DNA from: Brachionus rotundiformis
Lineage: Eukaryota > Rotifera > Eurotatoria > Ploima > Brachionidae
DNA: 18,222 bases
Direction: 5' to 3'
NCBI GenBank assembly: GCA_016802295.1
Contig: JAESIW010000122.1
Location: 838,881 to 857,102 of the forward strand
Made by a program: the position numbers and the translations under genes. Positions 1-7,808 of this stretch are shown piece after piece (the stretch's first letter is position 1; every line of letters begins with the position of its first letter). Under the pieces are notes generated by a model. The model did not search any database. It was given only the letters and a program-made list of their open reading frames with translations, and was not told the origin of the DNA.

Positions 1-2
1 CA

Positions 3-452
3 GATTTTTCTATTAAAAATGATACTGTAAATTTTTATAGAGAATCGCCATTCACAAATTACTTCGAAAATTTATTAGAAGAAAATAATTGTGATGAAAG
101 ATGGTTTGGCTATTTTAAAAACAAGATTCTTGGCTTAAATAAACGAGTCAGGAATTCAAGACTTTTTTATTTAAACGAAATAGCTACTCCTTTACATTTT
201 TTCATAAATGAAAGATATCAGAATTTTTATGAAGATAGATTCAATATAATTATGCAAAATTTAAAAAAAAAAAAATTGATCAAAATACCAAGGCTTCAAA
301 AGAAAATTATTCATTTAAACCAGTAAAAAAACAATGCGGTGATTATTACAAATATGGTTTTTCTTTTATTAAAAACGAATCTGAAAATGTCATTGAAAAG
401 ATTAACAAATTAAAAGTGAAAGATTTGGACTATCTTGATTCTTCTGACAAAA
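3..452 (+). pseudogene. Transposase-like C-terminal segment, frameshifted
   Basis: The frame is open from base 3 to a TAA at 324-326, with no start because the gene begins left of the window. It encodes an N-x-C-D-E-x-W-F-x-x-x-K segment followed by basic and aromatic residues, resembling the region around the last catalytic Glu of some eukaryotic cut-and-paste transposases. That assignment is tentative. A 13-base A run at 263-275 marks a shift: the frame continuing from base 278 carries sensible sequence to 452, so one A appears to be missing. A GTAATT donor at 453 and TTAG acceptor ending at 504 define a 52-nt intron that joins in frame to the next segment. The Ulp1-like parts follow, so this was probably one long transposon-type polypeptide. 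Confidence 0.45.
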
Positions 453-504
453 GTAATTATTTACAAATGTTTAAAAAATTATGAATTAATTTAATTATTC
501 TTAG

Positions 505-770
505 TTTGTATCGACCAAAATTCTGAACCTGAAAATTTCGATGAAGAAATGTTAGAGCAAGATGTTTCTAATCAAGAAATTATAATACTTCCTAATTGTG
601 ATGAAGAAAATTTTAACTTCAATTTTGATAATATTTTCTATTATAAAATTGAAGAGATTTTGATTATGAGGAGTGATGTGAAGAGCCTTCTTGAGAATGA
701 ATGGTTAACAACTACAGTAATTATTTTATTTAATTTAATAATTCTCTACCGAATTATAAAATTCAATTAA
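505..770 (+). pseudogene. N-terminal part of Ulp1/C48 protease-like domain
   Basis: After the intron at 453-504 the frame reads an acidic linker rich in Glu, Asp and Asn, then D-V-K-S-L-L-x-x-x-E-W-L followed by a hydrophobic helix. That matches the usual opening of the Ulp1 (SENP, peptidase C48) fold, where L..x-x-W-L-x-D/T precedes a helix. The frame ends at a TAA just after base 770. From there to about 1017 I find only short, stop-interrupted stretches, where an intron and decayed coding sequence probably lie. The segment is part of the broken transposase-Ulp1-RING unit. Confidence 0.5.
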
Positions 771-1017
771 AACTTTTAAAATGCCCATTAAATTTTAAAT
801 TTTGTATTATTCGAAACTAAAACAATTATTTAAAGATTCTCGAAGCATATGCAAAAATTTTCTCAAAAAAATAAAGAAAGAAAATTGCTCTAATTTCTTC
901 ATTTTATTCAACTGAGATTAGTTACAATGGATTTACAAAATCAAGTCACAAAATTCAAGTATTAAAATTTTTGAATTTAATCAATTTTTTATAATTAACT
1001 AACAAAAATTCTTTAAG

Positions 1018-1169
1018 ATTGATAAATCTGATTTTATGATCGGATTTGTAAATGAAAATCGGAACCATTGGAGTTTAGTAAGAATAAACTTAAAAAATCT
1101 AAATTTCGATTAACTGGACCCATTCGGGGAAAAGGAAGATATGAGATTATTATTTTTCAGAAATTGGAA
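1018..1169 (+). pseudogene. Ulp1/C48 central segment with catalytic His and Asp, one nonsense codon
   Basis: Behind a CTTTAAG acceptor, the frame reads a beta strand, then H-W-S-L-V (His codon 1066-1068), the hallmark HW of C48 peptidases. It ends in L-D-P-F-G (Asp codon 1117-1119), at the position of the catalytic Asp. A TAA at 1111-1113 lies two codons before that Asp, so the segment cannot be translated through. A possible GTAAAT donor at 1170 ends it, but the joint to the next piece is not in frame with the simplest acceptor, which also points to decay. Confidence 0.55.
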
Positions 1170-1251
1170 GTAAATAGAATTAACCATTTTTTCAGTTAGA
1201 TAAATTTTTATTAATCTTTTTTAAAGTAATAATTTTGCGAATAACTATTAG

Positions 1252-1564
1252 AAAAATTTGAAATTGAACAATAAAATTGAACACACTCTCCAAAGTGATA
1301 CAATTAATAGTGGAGTATATGCATGTTTTTTTATGGAACTAATAATTGAAAATAAATCATTGTTTTTTAAAAATAATAAATCAGATTTGACTGCACTTAG
1401 ACAAAAAATCAATAAAAATTTAAAAAATTCTGGAGGTCAATTATTTTGTTCATTATGTGGTGGTAATATTAAACAAAAAGACGAATTTATTACATTAAAA
1501 TGCTGGCACAAATTTCACGTTACTTGTTCATCTCCCAATATAAATATTCAAAAATTGATTAAAT
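1252..1564 (+). pseudogene. Ulp1/C48 C-terminus fused to RING-H2 finger, split by a retrotransposon
   Basis: The first half reads L-Q-S-D-T-I-N-S-G-V-Y-A-C (Gln codon 1291-1293), matching the C48 pattern Q-x-N/D-x-x-x-C-G-V-x-x-C. The catalytic Cys is replaced by Ser (AGT, 1309-1311). A Lys/Asn-rich linker follows, then C-S-L-C, 14 residues, C-W-H, K-F-H, V-T-C: six of the eight ligands of a RING-H2 finger. The Gypsy element starts at 1565. The missing C-P-I-C pair and stop lie beyond the element at 7342-7362. A protease plus RING could act on SUMO/ubiquitin-type conjugates, but this copy cannot as it stands. Confidence 0.6.
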
Positions 1565-1919
1565 TGTTAGCGGTTAGCTTAGGACTGTAATTAGACTTTG
1601 GCATTGTAAATAATAGTCTGGTTTAAGAAACTTTATTTAACTCAAATCTGGAGTTATAAATATAAGAAAATAAAAAAATAATAATAATTAAAAATAAACC
1701 AAATCAGAATCTTCCCTCTTATATATTCTTTGAATATCATTCTATTTACTAAATTGTCTCCAAGTTCCAATAAACTATTAGTTATGAATACAGCCTAGTA
1801 ACTACGAGTTTAGTTTAAATCTAATTCCAGCAACAAGACTAGTTACAAATTATAACTAGTATGAAAGGTCCAATTTGACCAGGGAGTAGAGTCAGCCTAA
1901 ACTTATAGATCCGCCAACA
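1565..1919 (-). repeat. 3' LTR of the Gypsy element (355 bp)
   Basis: Aligned with 6980-7317 it shows one substitution and a 17-nt extra segment at 1717-1733. An AATAAA on the minus strand at 1632-1637 is the likely poly(A) signal for the genomic transcript. The LTR begins right after the polypurine tract and ends at the AAAT target duplicate at 1561-1564. Confidence 0.93.
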
Positions 1920-1927
1920 CTCCCTCC
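1920..1927 (-). other. Polypurine tract
   Basis: On the minus strand GGAGGGAG directly abuts the TGTTGG start of the 3' LTR. This is where the plus-strand primer of an LTR retrotransposon is expected, and it is the only pure-purine run of this kind near that boundary. Confidence 0.8.
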
Positions 1928-2147
1928 GGTCAAGAAGCAATGTCCTCATTGCTTATCCGCTCTAGTCTGTACAGTACTAGTTCGGATGTCCTACTTTCAC
2001 TGTAGCAGCGATCAGGACCACCGCCATAACACTACAGCATAGGACTTACTCAGTTAATCCTATCCAACTAACTGAGTCTGCCATATCCAGCGCCCTCAAT
2101 GTTGCCCTTCTAAACTCTAATGTGTTACTAGACTATATCTGAATTTC
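1928..2147 (-). other. Element 3' non-coding region with inverted repeats
   Basis: There is no open frame of note between the Pol end and the polypurine tract, and no env gene. The stretch is GC-richer than flanking host DNA. It holds two perfect short inverted repeats: ACTCAGTTA/TAACTGAGT at 2048-2056/2069-2077 (9-bp stem, 12-nt loop) and GCAATG/CATTGC at 1937-1942/1947-1952. They could fold in the genomic RNA; a role in packaging or reverse transcription is only a guess. Confidence 0.55.
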
Positions 2148-2519
2148 TTAGTCATTAATGGTTTCCGCTGCATTCTGATTGTGTATAAACGGTGTATACC
2201 TCAGCAGCCTTTGTACATGTATCGCAATTGACTTGGCATCTTTTTCTATACTATACGTCAATGAACTTATCCTAGACACTATTTTAAAAGGACCTTGCCA
2301 CTTGGGCAACAACTTTTGGGTAAAGCCTTTTTTTGGAACTGGCCAATAGACCATTACCAAATCTCCGATCTTAAATTCTACATCCTTATGTGTTTTGTCA
2401 TACTGATTCTTGTAATACTCCATTTCTTTATCCAATTTAGCTTCAATTTGCTCATAACTATGCCTTAAGCGTTTTAGCATCTCAGCTTTATATTCGACTA
2501 GATCGTCAGAATTAATTGG
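2148..2519 (-). pseudogene. Integrase C-terminal GPY/F domain, separated by one TAG
   Basis: The codons after the TAG at 2520-2522 continue in the same frame for 123 codons to a TAA at 2148-2150. They encode a helical, charged stretch, then K-I-G-D-L-V and L-P-K-W-Q-G-P-F-K-I-V, the GPY/F module typical of Gypsy integrase C-termini. A Met codon at 2478-2480 could start a separate 110-residue product, but the domain normally belongs to Pol. The TAG is thus either an inactivating point mutation or a readthrough stop. The bases after it (CCAATT) do not match the well-known CARYYA readthrough context, so mutation is more likely. Confidence 0.85.
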
Positions 2520-5500
2520 CTAACGGCCTCGCGGAGCCTCAAAGACGATATCTCCTGGTAGGACTGCGTCCCGCCCATAGAGCAAGAAGAAAGGAGTTTC
2601 CTGAATTGTTCTATTAATTGTAACCCTATAGGCAAATAGGCACGAATCTAATAAGAGGTTCCAGTTACCCTGATCCCTAGCAATTACCCTAGCAAGCGCC
2701 GTCGTTAAAAACCTTATAAACCTCTCTGTTTTACCGTTTGTCTGCAGATGTTTAGCACTGGCCTCTACTTTGAATATTTTAAATTTTGTACATAATTTCT
2801 TAAAGACTGCAGCAGTGAACTGGGTGCCTTGATCGGTTATTACTTTAGTTGGACACCCATGTCGGACTATTATAGTCGCATAAAACCTTTCAGCAACCTC
2901 ATCGGCCTCTAAAGTCTTTAAGGGACACGCCTCTACCCAGTTCGTGAAATAATCCACGAAGACCAAAATGTACTTAAATCCTCTTGCCGTCGTTTTGAGT
3001 GGCCCTAGAATATCTATTCCTACAATTTCAAAAGGGTATGTAGTTTTAATAGGTTGTAACAGCCCATGGTTCTTAGGTTGGGGATCTTTGATTTGTCGAC
3101 ATTTAACACACGCACTTACCCATTTACGGATATCCGTATACATCCCTGGCCAATAAAAACGATCTCTTAATACCTGAAATAACTTATCCCTCCCCACATG
3201 ACTCAGACTTACAGAATGGTAATAGTCTAGAACTGTTTCTACCAGCTGTTGAGGTACAAAAATGAGTTTTTGAGACGAGTCAAAATAGTATAAGATGTCA
3301 TCTTCAATTTTATAAAATTTTTTCAAATTGTTATAAGCCTGCGAGTTCTTATTACGAATAGAGTTACGAATAGATACTGTAAATGGGTCCTTACTTTGCT
3401 CTACCTTCAAATCTATTTTGTCCAAAGGACCATCTGCAGAATGAATAAATAAAAACGGGTCTAGAGTAAAGTCTCCCTCGTCTTTCACTAGCTTCGAATT
3501 ATCTGGTAGCCTAGAGAGAGCGTCAGCATTAGTGTTTTCAATCCCTTTCTTATACCTTATTTCAAAATTAAATTCTGATAACCTAAGAGCCCATCTAACC
3601 AAACGAGCGGGTGACTTTGCTTCCTGTAGCCATTTAAGAGACTGGTGGTCTGTCTCTACAATGAATCTGGTCCCCACAATAAATGGTCTAAATGTTTCAC
3701 ACGCCCATATTATAGCTAAAGCTTCTTTTTCACGAATCGTCCATTTAGATTCTGCTTCTGTTAAAGGTCTACTAATGTATTGGATAACCCGAATTTCCCC
3801 ATTAATTTTCTGACTTAACACTGCTCCTAAACCTTTGTCACTAGCGTCACACTGGACAACAAAAGGGTAATCAAAGTTTGGATGGCTTAACAGTGGGGCA
3901 GTAGTTAACGAAGTCTTAAGCCTTTCAAACACTTCCTGGTGCTCATCAGTCCATACGAACTCAGTTTCATTGTGTGTCAAATCATATAACTTTTGAGCTA
4001 TCTTAGCAAAATGCTTAACAAATTTACGGTAATATCCACATAATCCTAAAAAACTTCTAAGTTCTTTTTTATTTTTAAACCCTTGTAAACTGTTAATGGC
4101 ACGTATTTTTGCTGGATCAGGGCGAATTCCTTGGGAGGAAACTAAATGACCCAAATAAATAAGCTCCGGTCTGCAAAATGAGCATTTGGATCCTTTAATC
4201 CTTAAGTTAGCTTTCCTAATACGCTCTAATACTAGTTTTAAATGTGCTATATGCTCCTCAAATGATTTTGAAAATATAATGACGTCATCTAAGTATACAA
4301 GGCAGCACGTCCACTTTAATCCCGCAAAAGCAGCGTCCATATAACGTTGGAACGTAGCGGGTGCATTCGATAAGCCAAAAGGCATAGCTTTAAACTCAAA
4401 CAGGCCGTAATGGCTTATGAAGGCAGTCTTTTCTATGTCTTTCGGTGCCATAGGAATTTGCCAGTACCCAGAAGTTAAGTCCAGTGCGGAAAAATACGAG
4501 GCTTGCCCTAGAGAATTAAGGCTATCGTCAATTCTTGGGAGAGGGTATACATCTCTTTTAGTGATAGCATTAACTTTCCCATAATCAACGCAAAAGCGTA
4601 CAGTTCCGTCTTTCTTTCCTACAAGAACCACTGGCGAAGCCCAAGGACTCTGACTATGCTGAATAACTCCTTTTTCTAACATATACTCTATTTGCTCTTC
4701 AATGACTTTCTTTTCCTTTATCCCGGCCTTATACGGCGGGCTATTCACTGGTAAGTTATCTCCAGTGGAAATATGATGTGATACGTTTACAGCTTTACCT
4801 GGCTCGGCTAACTCTTTACTAAACAAATTCCTATTGGCACAAAGTAAATTTTGAAGAACAGCCAGTTGTTCTTCATCAAGGTTACAGTCGGTGAGATCAA
4901 CTCCTTCCGGTAATGCAGCGCTTCCTTTGGCTTCATTTACCTCCGGAGTTGTCCACTCTGGTAAAGTAATTAAATGGTAATCTGTATCTTTAATTTGCTT
5001 TAATTGGCCCACGATTGTTCCTTTTGGTAAGGCTACTGAATGATTGGTTAGATTACTTAAATTGATTGTGATGCTTTCACCCCATTCGACTAAACCTTTT
5101 CCTACATAAACACCGAATTTCTCTACTAGTGCTGTGTGATTCCCAACTAAGGCCTTATTCCGAAACTTTTGTGAAGGCTTAGTGTCTATTACTGTGTAAC
5201 TGTGGGGTGGTAGATATAGGTCTTCCTTTAAAGTTAAGTACAGTTGGAACCGATGCTGTAATGATTCCAAAAGGTCAACATCCTGGTCTAGGCTAATTGT
5301 TTTAGACGCTGGTCTAATAGCTACGTCATAAGTGTTCATAAAGTCAATACCTAATATGGAATCAAAAAGCAAATTTTTTGCCACAATGAATTCAAAAGGG
5401 TAGACTCCTTCATGGATAGTTAGCGGAAGTAATACCATGTCTTGGCAAATCATGGAGTCTTGATTCCCTAATTGTATTGTTATGGGTGCGTCTAGAGAAA

Positions 5501-7019
5501 TAATGTCATAAAGGGCTGGATCTAAAGTATCCAGGTAAGATGCTTTTATGAATGTACGTGTGGAACCCGTATCGAGGCAATTTTGGACTGACTGGCCAAA
5601 GATATAAGCGGGTACCTCGAGCAAATTGTTTGGGTTCACGGTCACAGTTACAACTTGAGAAACATTTAAAACATCAGAATTATTAGGGATAGTTTCATTT
5701 TCCTTAACCTCTTGGTCCAGCAGGTGGTATGGTGAGTGAAAAAGGTAGGAGTCAAATAAGGAAGAAGCAAAATAGGCTGTGTCAGGATTTATTATTAAAT
5801 TAGAATCGACTTTAGAGTTAGAAGAAATAGGCGATGATTTATTATTATTATAAGAACTCTTCGCTTCATGTGCTTGCAGACTGGGTGCTTTCCGGCGAGG
5901 ACATGAGGCCTTAAGATGTCCAGGTTTATGGCAAATGTAACAACGCTTGGACTGACCTTGATAAGGACCAGAATAATGGGACCTACCTTGGTTCCTCAGA
6001 TTAGGCTTGTTTTGATAAAACCCTTTCCTCTTATCGCCTTGATGACCCGCTTTCCAGCTGGACTTATATCCGAAATTGTTTCCGCTTTTTAGTTTAAGAA
6101 TTTCATCATTTAGAATACTTTTCAATTTCTTGAATTCTTCGTTTAATTGCTCAATCAAATTCCCTTTATCATTATCTTTTTCTTTCGATTTAGTCTCTTG
6201 TCCTTCCCCGCTAACGGCATCAGATCCGGCTGCTAAAGCGATAGGTTTTGCCTCTTTTGGTTCTTTAAAATCTTTTCTGCGAGCCATTTTCTCACCTTCG
6301 TACTGGTTTGCATACTTCAAAGCTTTGTTTAAATTGGTAGGTGTACGATTCCGTACAAGTGACCCTAAATCAGCACTTAACCCATTTATAAAATATTCCA
6401 TCTTCATTCGATCCAATATGTTCGAATCATTGGTCGGAAATGCTTTGTGCACAAGTTCACCTATGCGAATAGAAAAATAATCTAAAGGTTCATTTGGTGA
6501 ACGTCTTGTATTCGCCAAAATCTTTAAATAATGTGCAGGGGTTTGCGGAAGGAAAGTCTTCCTTAGTTCGTCCAATAGTTTTTCAAAACTTCTACTGACG
6601 GGTAAATCAGAATTAAAGCTGTTCAGAAGTCCACGGGCTCGTCCACTTGTGTAAGCTTTGAGTGCTTCAATCTTGAATTGTTCATCAGCAATTCCATACA
6701 ACTTTATCTTCAACTCGGCAATCCATTGCTCCAAGTCTTCATCTGGGCTACCATTGAATACTCGAATAGAAATTGAAGGTGGGGCTCTGACGTGACTTGG
6801 CTGTGCAATTTTAGAATTGACACTGATGGCAATGTCTTGAGTGGTTGTGGGATCCTCTGGCTTTTCAGGTTCCTTATCAAGTCGAGCGATCTTGGGTGGA
6901 CGACCTCTGGGCTTAGCACACTTGCTTGTTCTTTTAGCAGCACGTTGAGCTTGATGTTCCCGAGTTTCGGCACCACTTTTGTTAGCGGTTAGCTTAGGAC
7001 TGTAATTAGACTTTGGCAT
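2520..7019 (-). CDS. gag-pol: Gag-Pol polyprotein of Ty3/Gypsy element (main open part, 1499 aa)
   Basis: This single frame carries all retrotransposition enzymes. The ATG (7017-7019, context ACAATGC) lies in the 5' LTR; no other Met occurs before the middle of Gag, so this start, or a non-AUG one, is needed. In order: a basic N-terminus with an AT-hook-like PRGRPPK (about 37-43); a retrotransposon Gag core; a CCHC zinc knuckle (360-373, C-x2-C-x4-H-x4-C); an aspartic protease with DTGS (D483) and ILGID; reverse transcriptase with YLDD (Asp 911 and 912); RNase H (D1058, later NADALSR); and an integrase with HHCC finger (H1268, H1274, C1304, C1307) and D1336-D1396-E1432, spaced D59D35E. All these catalytic residues are present. 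Gag and Pol are fused without a frameshift. The frame stops at a TAG (2520-2522) before the integrase C-terminal domain. Confidence 0.95.
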   Translation of the reverse strand: MPKSNYSPKLTANKSGAETREHQAQRAAKRTSKCAKPRGRPPKIARLDKEPEKPEDPTTTQDIAISVNSKIAQPSHVRAPPSISIRVFNGSPDEDLEQWIAELKIKLYGIADEQFKIEALKAYTSGRARGLLNSFNSDLPVSRSFEKLLDELRKTFLPQTPAHYLKILANTRRSPNEPLDYFSIRIGELVHKAFPTNDSNILDRMKMEYFINGLSADLGSLVRNRTPTNLNKALKYANQYEGEKMARRKDFKEPKEAKPIALAAGSDAVSGEGQETKSKEKDNDKGNLIEQLNEEFKKLKSILNDEILKLKSGNNFGYKSSWKAGHQGDKRKGFYQNKPNLRNQGRSHYSGPYQGQSKRCYICHKPGHLKASCPRRKAPSLQAHEAKSSYNNNKSSPISSNSKVDSNLIINPDTAYFASSLFDSYLFHSPYHLLDQEVKENETIPNNSDVLNVSQVVTVTVNPNNLLEVPAYIFGQSVQNCLDTGSTRTFIKASYLDTLDPALYDIISLDAPITIQLGNQDSMICQDMVLLPLTIHEGVYPFEFIVAKNLLFDSILGIDFMNTYDVAIRPASKTISLDQDVDLLESLQHRFQLYLTLKEDLYLPPHSYTVIDTKPSQKFRNKALVGNHTALVEKFGVYVGKGLVEWGESITINLSNLTNHSVALPKGTIVGQLKQIKDTDYHLITLPEWTTPEVNEAKGSAALPEGVDLTDCNLDEEQLAVLQNLLCANRNLFSKELAEPGKAVNVSHHISTGDNLPVNSPPYKAGIKEKKVIEEQIEYMLEKGVIQHSQSPWASPVVLVGKKDGTVRFCVDYGKVNAITKRDVYPLPRIDDSLNSLGQASYFSALDLTSGYWQIPMAPKDIEKTAFISHYGLFEFKAMPFGLSNAPATFQRYMDAAFAGLKWTCCLVYLDDVIIFSKSFEEHIAHLKLVLERIRKANLRIKGSKCSFCRPELIYLGHLVSSQGIRPDPAKIRAINSLQGFKNKKELRSFLGLCGYYRKFVKHFAKIAQKLYDLTHNETEFVWTDEHQEVFERLKTSLTTAPLLSHPNFDYPFVVQCDASDKGLGAVLSQKINGEIRVIQYISRPLTEAESKWTIREKEALAIIWACETFRPFIVGTRFIVETDHQSLKWLQEAKSPARLVRWALRLSEFNFEIRYKKGIENTNADALSRLPDNSKLVKDEGDFTLDPFLFIHSADGPLDKIDLKVEQSKDPFTVSIRNSIRNKNSQAYNNLKKFYKIEDDILYYFDSSQKLIFVPQQLVETVLDYYHSVSLSHVGRDKLFQVLRDRFYWPGMYTDIRKWVSACVKCRQIKDPQPKNHGLLQPIKTTYPFEIVGIDILGPLKTTARGFKYILVFVDYFTNWVEACPLKTLEADEVAERFYATIIVRHGCPTKVITDQGTQFTAAVFKKLCTKFKIFKVEASAKHLQTNGKTERFIRFLTTALARVIARDQGNWNLLLDSCLFAYRVTINRTIQETPFFLLYGRDAVLPGDIVFEAPRGR
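6958..6975 (-). other. Primer-binding site, tRNA-Phe type
   Basis: Four bases (AAAG) after the 5' LTR end, the minus strand reads TGGTGCCGAAACTCGGGA. It is complementary to the 3' end of a eukaryotic tRNA-Phe (CCA plus the TTTCGGC acceptor strand and TCCCGGG of the T arm) at 17 of 18 positions. The one difference would pair as a G-U wobble. The tRNA sequence is from general knowledge. The PBS lies inside the open gag-pol frame. Confidence 0.75.
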
Positions 7020-7317
7020 TGTAAATAATAGTCTGGTTTAAGAAACTTTATTTAACTCAAATCTGGAGTTATAAATATAAGAAAATAAAAAAATAATAAT
7101 AATTAAAAATAAACCAAATCAGAATCTTCCCATATCATTCTATTTTCTAAATTGTCTCCAAGTTCCAATAAACTATTAGTTATGAATACAGCCTAGTAAC
7201 TACGAGTTTAGTTTAAATCTAATTCCAGCAACAAGACTAGTTACAAATTATAACTAGTATGAAAGGTCCAATTTGACCAGGGAGTAGAGTCAGCCTAAAC
7301 TTATAGATCCGCCAACA
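6980..7317 (-). repeat. 5' LTR of the Gypsy element (338 bp)
   Basis: It is a direct repeat of 1565-1919. In element sense it starts TGTTGGCGG and ends CCGCTAACA. A TATA-like stretch (TTATATTTATAA) lies around 7069-7080 and an AATAAA at 7047-7052. The gag-pol ATG at 7017-7019 sits within the LTR, about 40 bases before its end. If the TATA-like stretch sets transcription, the leader before that ATG would be only some tens of bases. That start site is inferred. Confidence 0.93.
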
Positions 7318-7362
7318 AAATTAATAGAATCAAATAATGAGTGCCCTATTTGTTTTAAATAA
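7318..7362 (+). pseudogene. Displaced 3' end of the RING-H2 finger
   Basis: These bases follow the right end of the retrotransposon. If the element and one AAAT copy are ignored, the codon cut at 1564 is completed at 7322 and the same frame reads on through C-P-I-C (7342-7353), F, K and a TAA at 7360-7362. This supplies the last two zinc ligands expected of a C3H2C3 RING, 19 residues after the sixth ligand, within the family's spacing. The fit supports both the insertion-site call and the RING call. Confidence 0.65.
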
Positions 7363-7808
7363 AATCTATTTAAAATTAATTTTTTATATAAATATTTAAT
7401 CCTTTTACGATTCGGAATATAAAAGTAAAAATAATTAATAATTTTTTAATTGTAATTTTGGGTTTACATGTGATAAGATTGAATGAGAGCAGAAGACCAA
7501 ATTTGATAAATTTATTTTGTATCTGAGGCGGTTAATTTAGAGACGGACCTTTTTTAAGCCTAAAGTCCACAGAGAGCTTAGACAATGTACAGCAAAAACT
7601 GCAGTTAGGATTAAGTAAACAATACTTGAGGATTTTATTTTAGGTGCAAATAATTTGAAGTTTCAGATTTGGTTTAAATTAATATCATTTTAAAATTTAA
7701 TTTTTATATTTAAAAAATTTTTATTTAAAATGATTAAAATATTATTTAAATAATATTTAGATACAAATTTTGTTCGAAAAATTTTAAAAAACTTAAGAGT
7801 ATTGAAAA
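7363..7808. other. AT-rich spacer, no gene seen
   Basis: Between the RING remnant and the coiled-coil gene the sequence is mostly A/T homopolymer-rich. A less AT-rich patch lies around 7480-7670, but no frame there is open for a useful length. The last part should hold the promoter of the downstream gene; no clear TATA box or other element stands out. Confidence 0.5.

Larger units (their letters stand above)
1565..7317 (-). mobile_element. Ty3/Gypsy (Metaviridae) LTR retrotransposon, nearly complete
   Basis: A 5.75-kb element in minus orientation. The termini are TGTTAGCGG...CCGCCAACA, an imperfect inverted pair beginning TG and ending CA. AAAT flanks it at 1561-1564 and 7318-7321 as a 4-bp target-site duplication. 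In element order it has a 5' LTR (7317-6980), a PBS, one gag-pro-RT-RNaseH-IN frame, a structured non-coding stretch, a polypurine tract and a 3' LTR (1919-1565). The enzyme order RT, RNase H, integrase is Ty3/Gypsy type, not Copia type. No envelope gene is seen. The LTRs differ by one substitution and one 17-nt indel, so insertion is recent. The only obvious coding break is a single TAG at 2520-2522. Confidence 0.95.

Noticed and set aside
1920..2147. A third (env-like) gene in the Gypsy element
   Set aside because: Only about 220 bases lie between the Pol end and the polypurine tract, with no open frame.
2968..3813. Plus-strand open frames opposite gag-pol (2968-3156, 3532-3813; also 6076-6480 and 6792-6992)
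   Set aside because: They are antisense shadows of the conserved Pol and Gag frame and resemble no protein.
6710..6976. Second minus-strand frame of 88 codons in the gag 5' region
   Set aside because: It overlaps Gag in another frame, and its composition follows from the Gag codons.
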